Below, piece by piece: positions 63,945-64,000 of a stretch of DNA of 64,000 bases. The translations under genes were made by a program, and so were the position numbers. Within the stretch, counting starts at the first letter, position 1; each line of letters begins with the position of its first letter. Under the pieces are notes generated by a model. That model did not search any database. It had not been told where the DNA came from and was given only the letters and a program-made list of their open reading frames with translations. The stretch comes from Clostridium chauvoei (lineage in GTDB: Bacteria > Bacillota > Clostridia > Clostridiales > Clostridiaceae). The DNA lies in NCBI RefSeq assembly GCF_002327185.1, contig NZ_CP018624.1, forward strand, positions 1,054,001 through 1,118,000, written 5' to 3'.

Positions 63945-64000
63945 ATGTGTAACTGCAGTTCAAATAATGGATGTAATAATGTTGCAATAAATAGTAATTG
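63945..64000 (+). CDS. Start of a small Cys/Asn-rich protein, cut by the window edge
   Basis: ATG 63945 follows AAGGAGGAG at ideal spacing and reads MCNCSSNNGCNNVAINSN before the window ends. Three cysteines in the first ten residues. Real gene by its RBS; nothing more can be said. Confidence 0.55.
   Translation, partial: MCNCSSNNGCNNVAINSN

Noticed and set aside
1-64000. CRISPR array, tRNA, rRNA or riboswitch
   Set aside because: No regularly spaced repeats, cloverleaf-like genes or conserved aptamer cores were noticed by eye.

Overview
The window is chromosomal DNA of a low-GC, endospore-forming clostridium. The base composition is strongly AT-rich, most ribosome binding sites are GGAGG-type, and the sporulation genes spoIIIAA-AH, spoIVB, spo0A, spoIIM, dacF and ytfJ are present. 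Gene order and protein style fit Clostridium sensu stricto (C. perfringens-like), but the species cannot be fixed from the sequence alone. No rRNA, tRNA, riboswitch or CRISPR array was seen.

Layout. 1-5439: a type IV pilus/type II secretion-like operon (PilB ATPase, PilC, four pseudopilins, PilM/N/O-like genes); pilB and pilC are each broken by a one-base frameshift in an A6 run. 5603-24460: the conserved Firmicute block efp, spoIIIAA-AH, asp23-like, nusB, folD, xseAB, ispA, dxs, tlyA, nadK, argR, recN, spoIVB, spo0A. 24461-30400: an accessory island just downstream of spo0A, with an intact tyrosine integrase, an unrecognised zinc-ribbon protein, a ribbon-helix-helix protein, a replication-like HTH protein, a decayed IS3 element and two unrelated gene remnants. 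30466-39701: a second conserved block (NUDIX hydrolase, spoIIM, a xerD-position gene with lost catalytic residues, deoB, pdp, dacF, scpA/scpB, then DUF2953 and ytfJ on the minus strand). 39840-48648: a second carboxypeptidase, a paired FAD/Fe-S oxidoreductase operon divergent from a TetR regulator, a ClC channel and several unknown genes. 48792-56150: two identical 1755-bp IS6-like insertion sequences in direct orientation, each with its own 8-bp target duplication, flanking a YtrA/GntR-ABC transporter operon, a PadR regulator and a Cys/Gly-rich small protein. 56174-64000: vitamin B6 uptake and salvage (ECF S component, pyridoxal kinase), YhaM-like exonuclease, a helicase with an embedded DnaQ-like exonuclease, lactate dehydrogenase and unknown genes.

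The genes make sense together as a spore-former's housekeeping core: the SpoIIIA channel, SpoIVB checkpoint protease, the master regulator Spo0A and the SpoIIM engulfment protein, alongside precursor supply (folate C1, MEP isoprenoids), DNA repair and chromosome segregation. The most notable features beyond the ordinary are: both IS6-like copies sit between a recognisable promoter and the first gene of an operon, and one of them splits a YtrA-type operator from its operon; the xerD-position recombinase has lost most of its catalytic residues and lies behind a Spo0A-box-like site; FolD lacks its catalytic lysine; five genes are each exactly one base short, four of them at a mononucleotide run; and the FAD/Fe-S pair carries an unusual cysteine-rich extension and twin operators. 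Protein identifications were made by eye from motifs and gene order; no database search was run.
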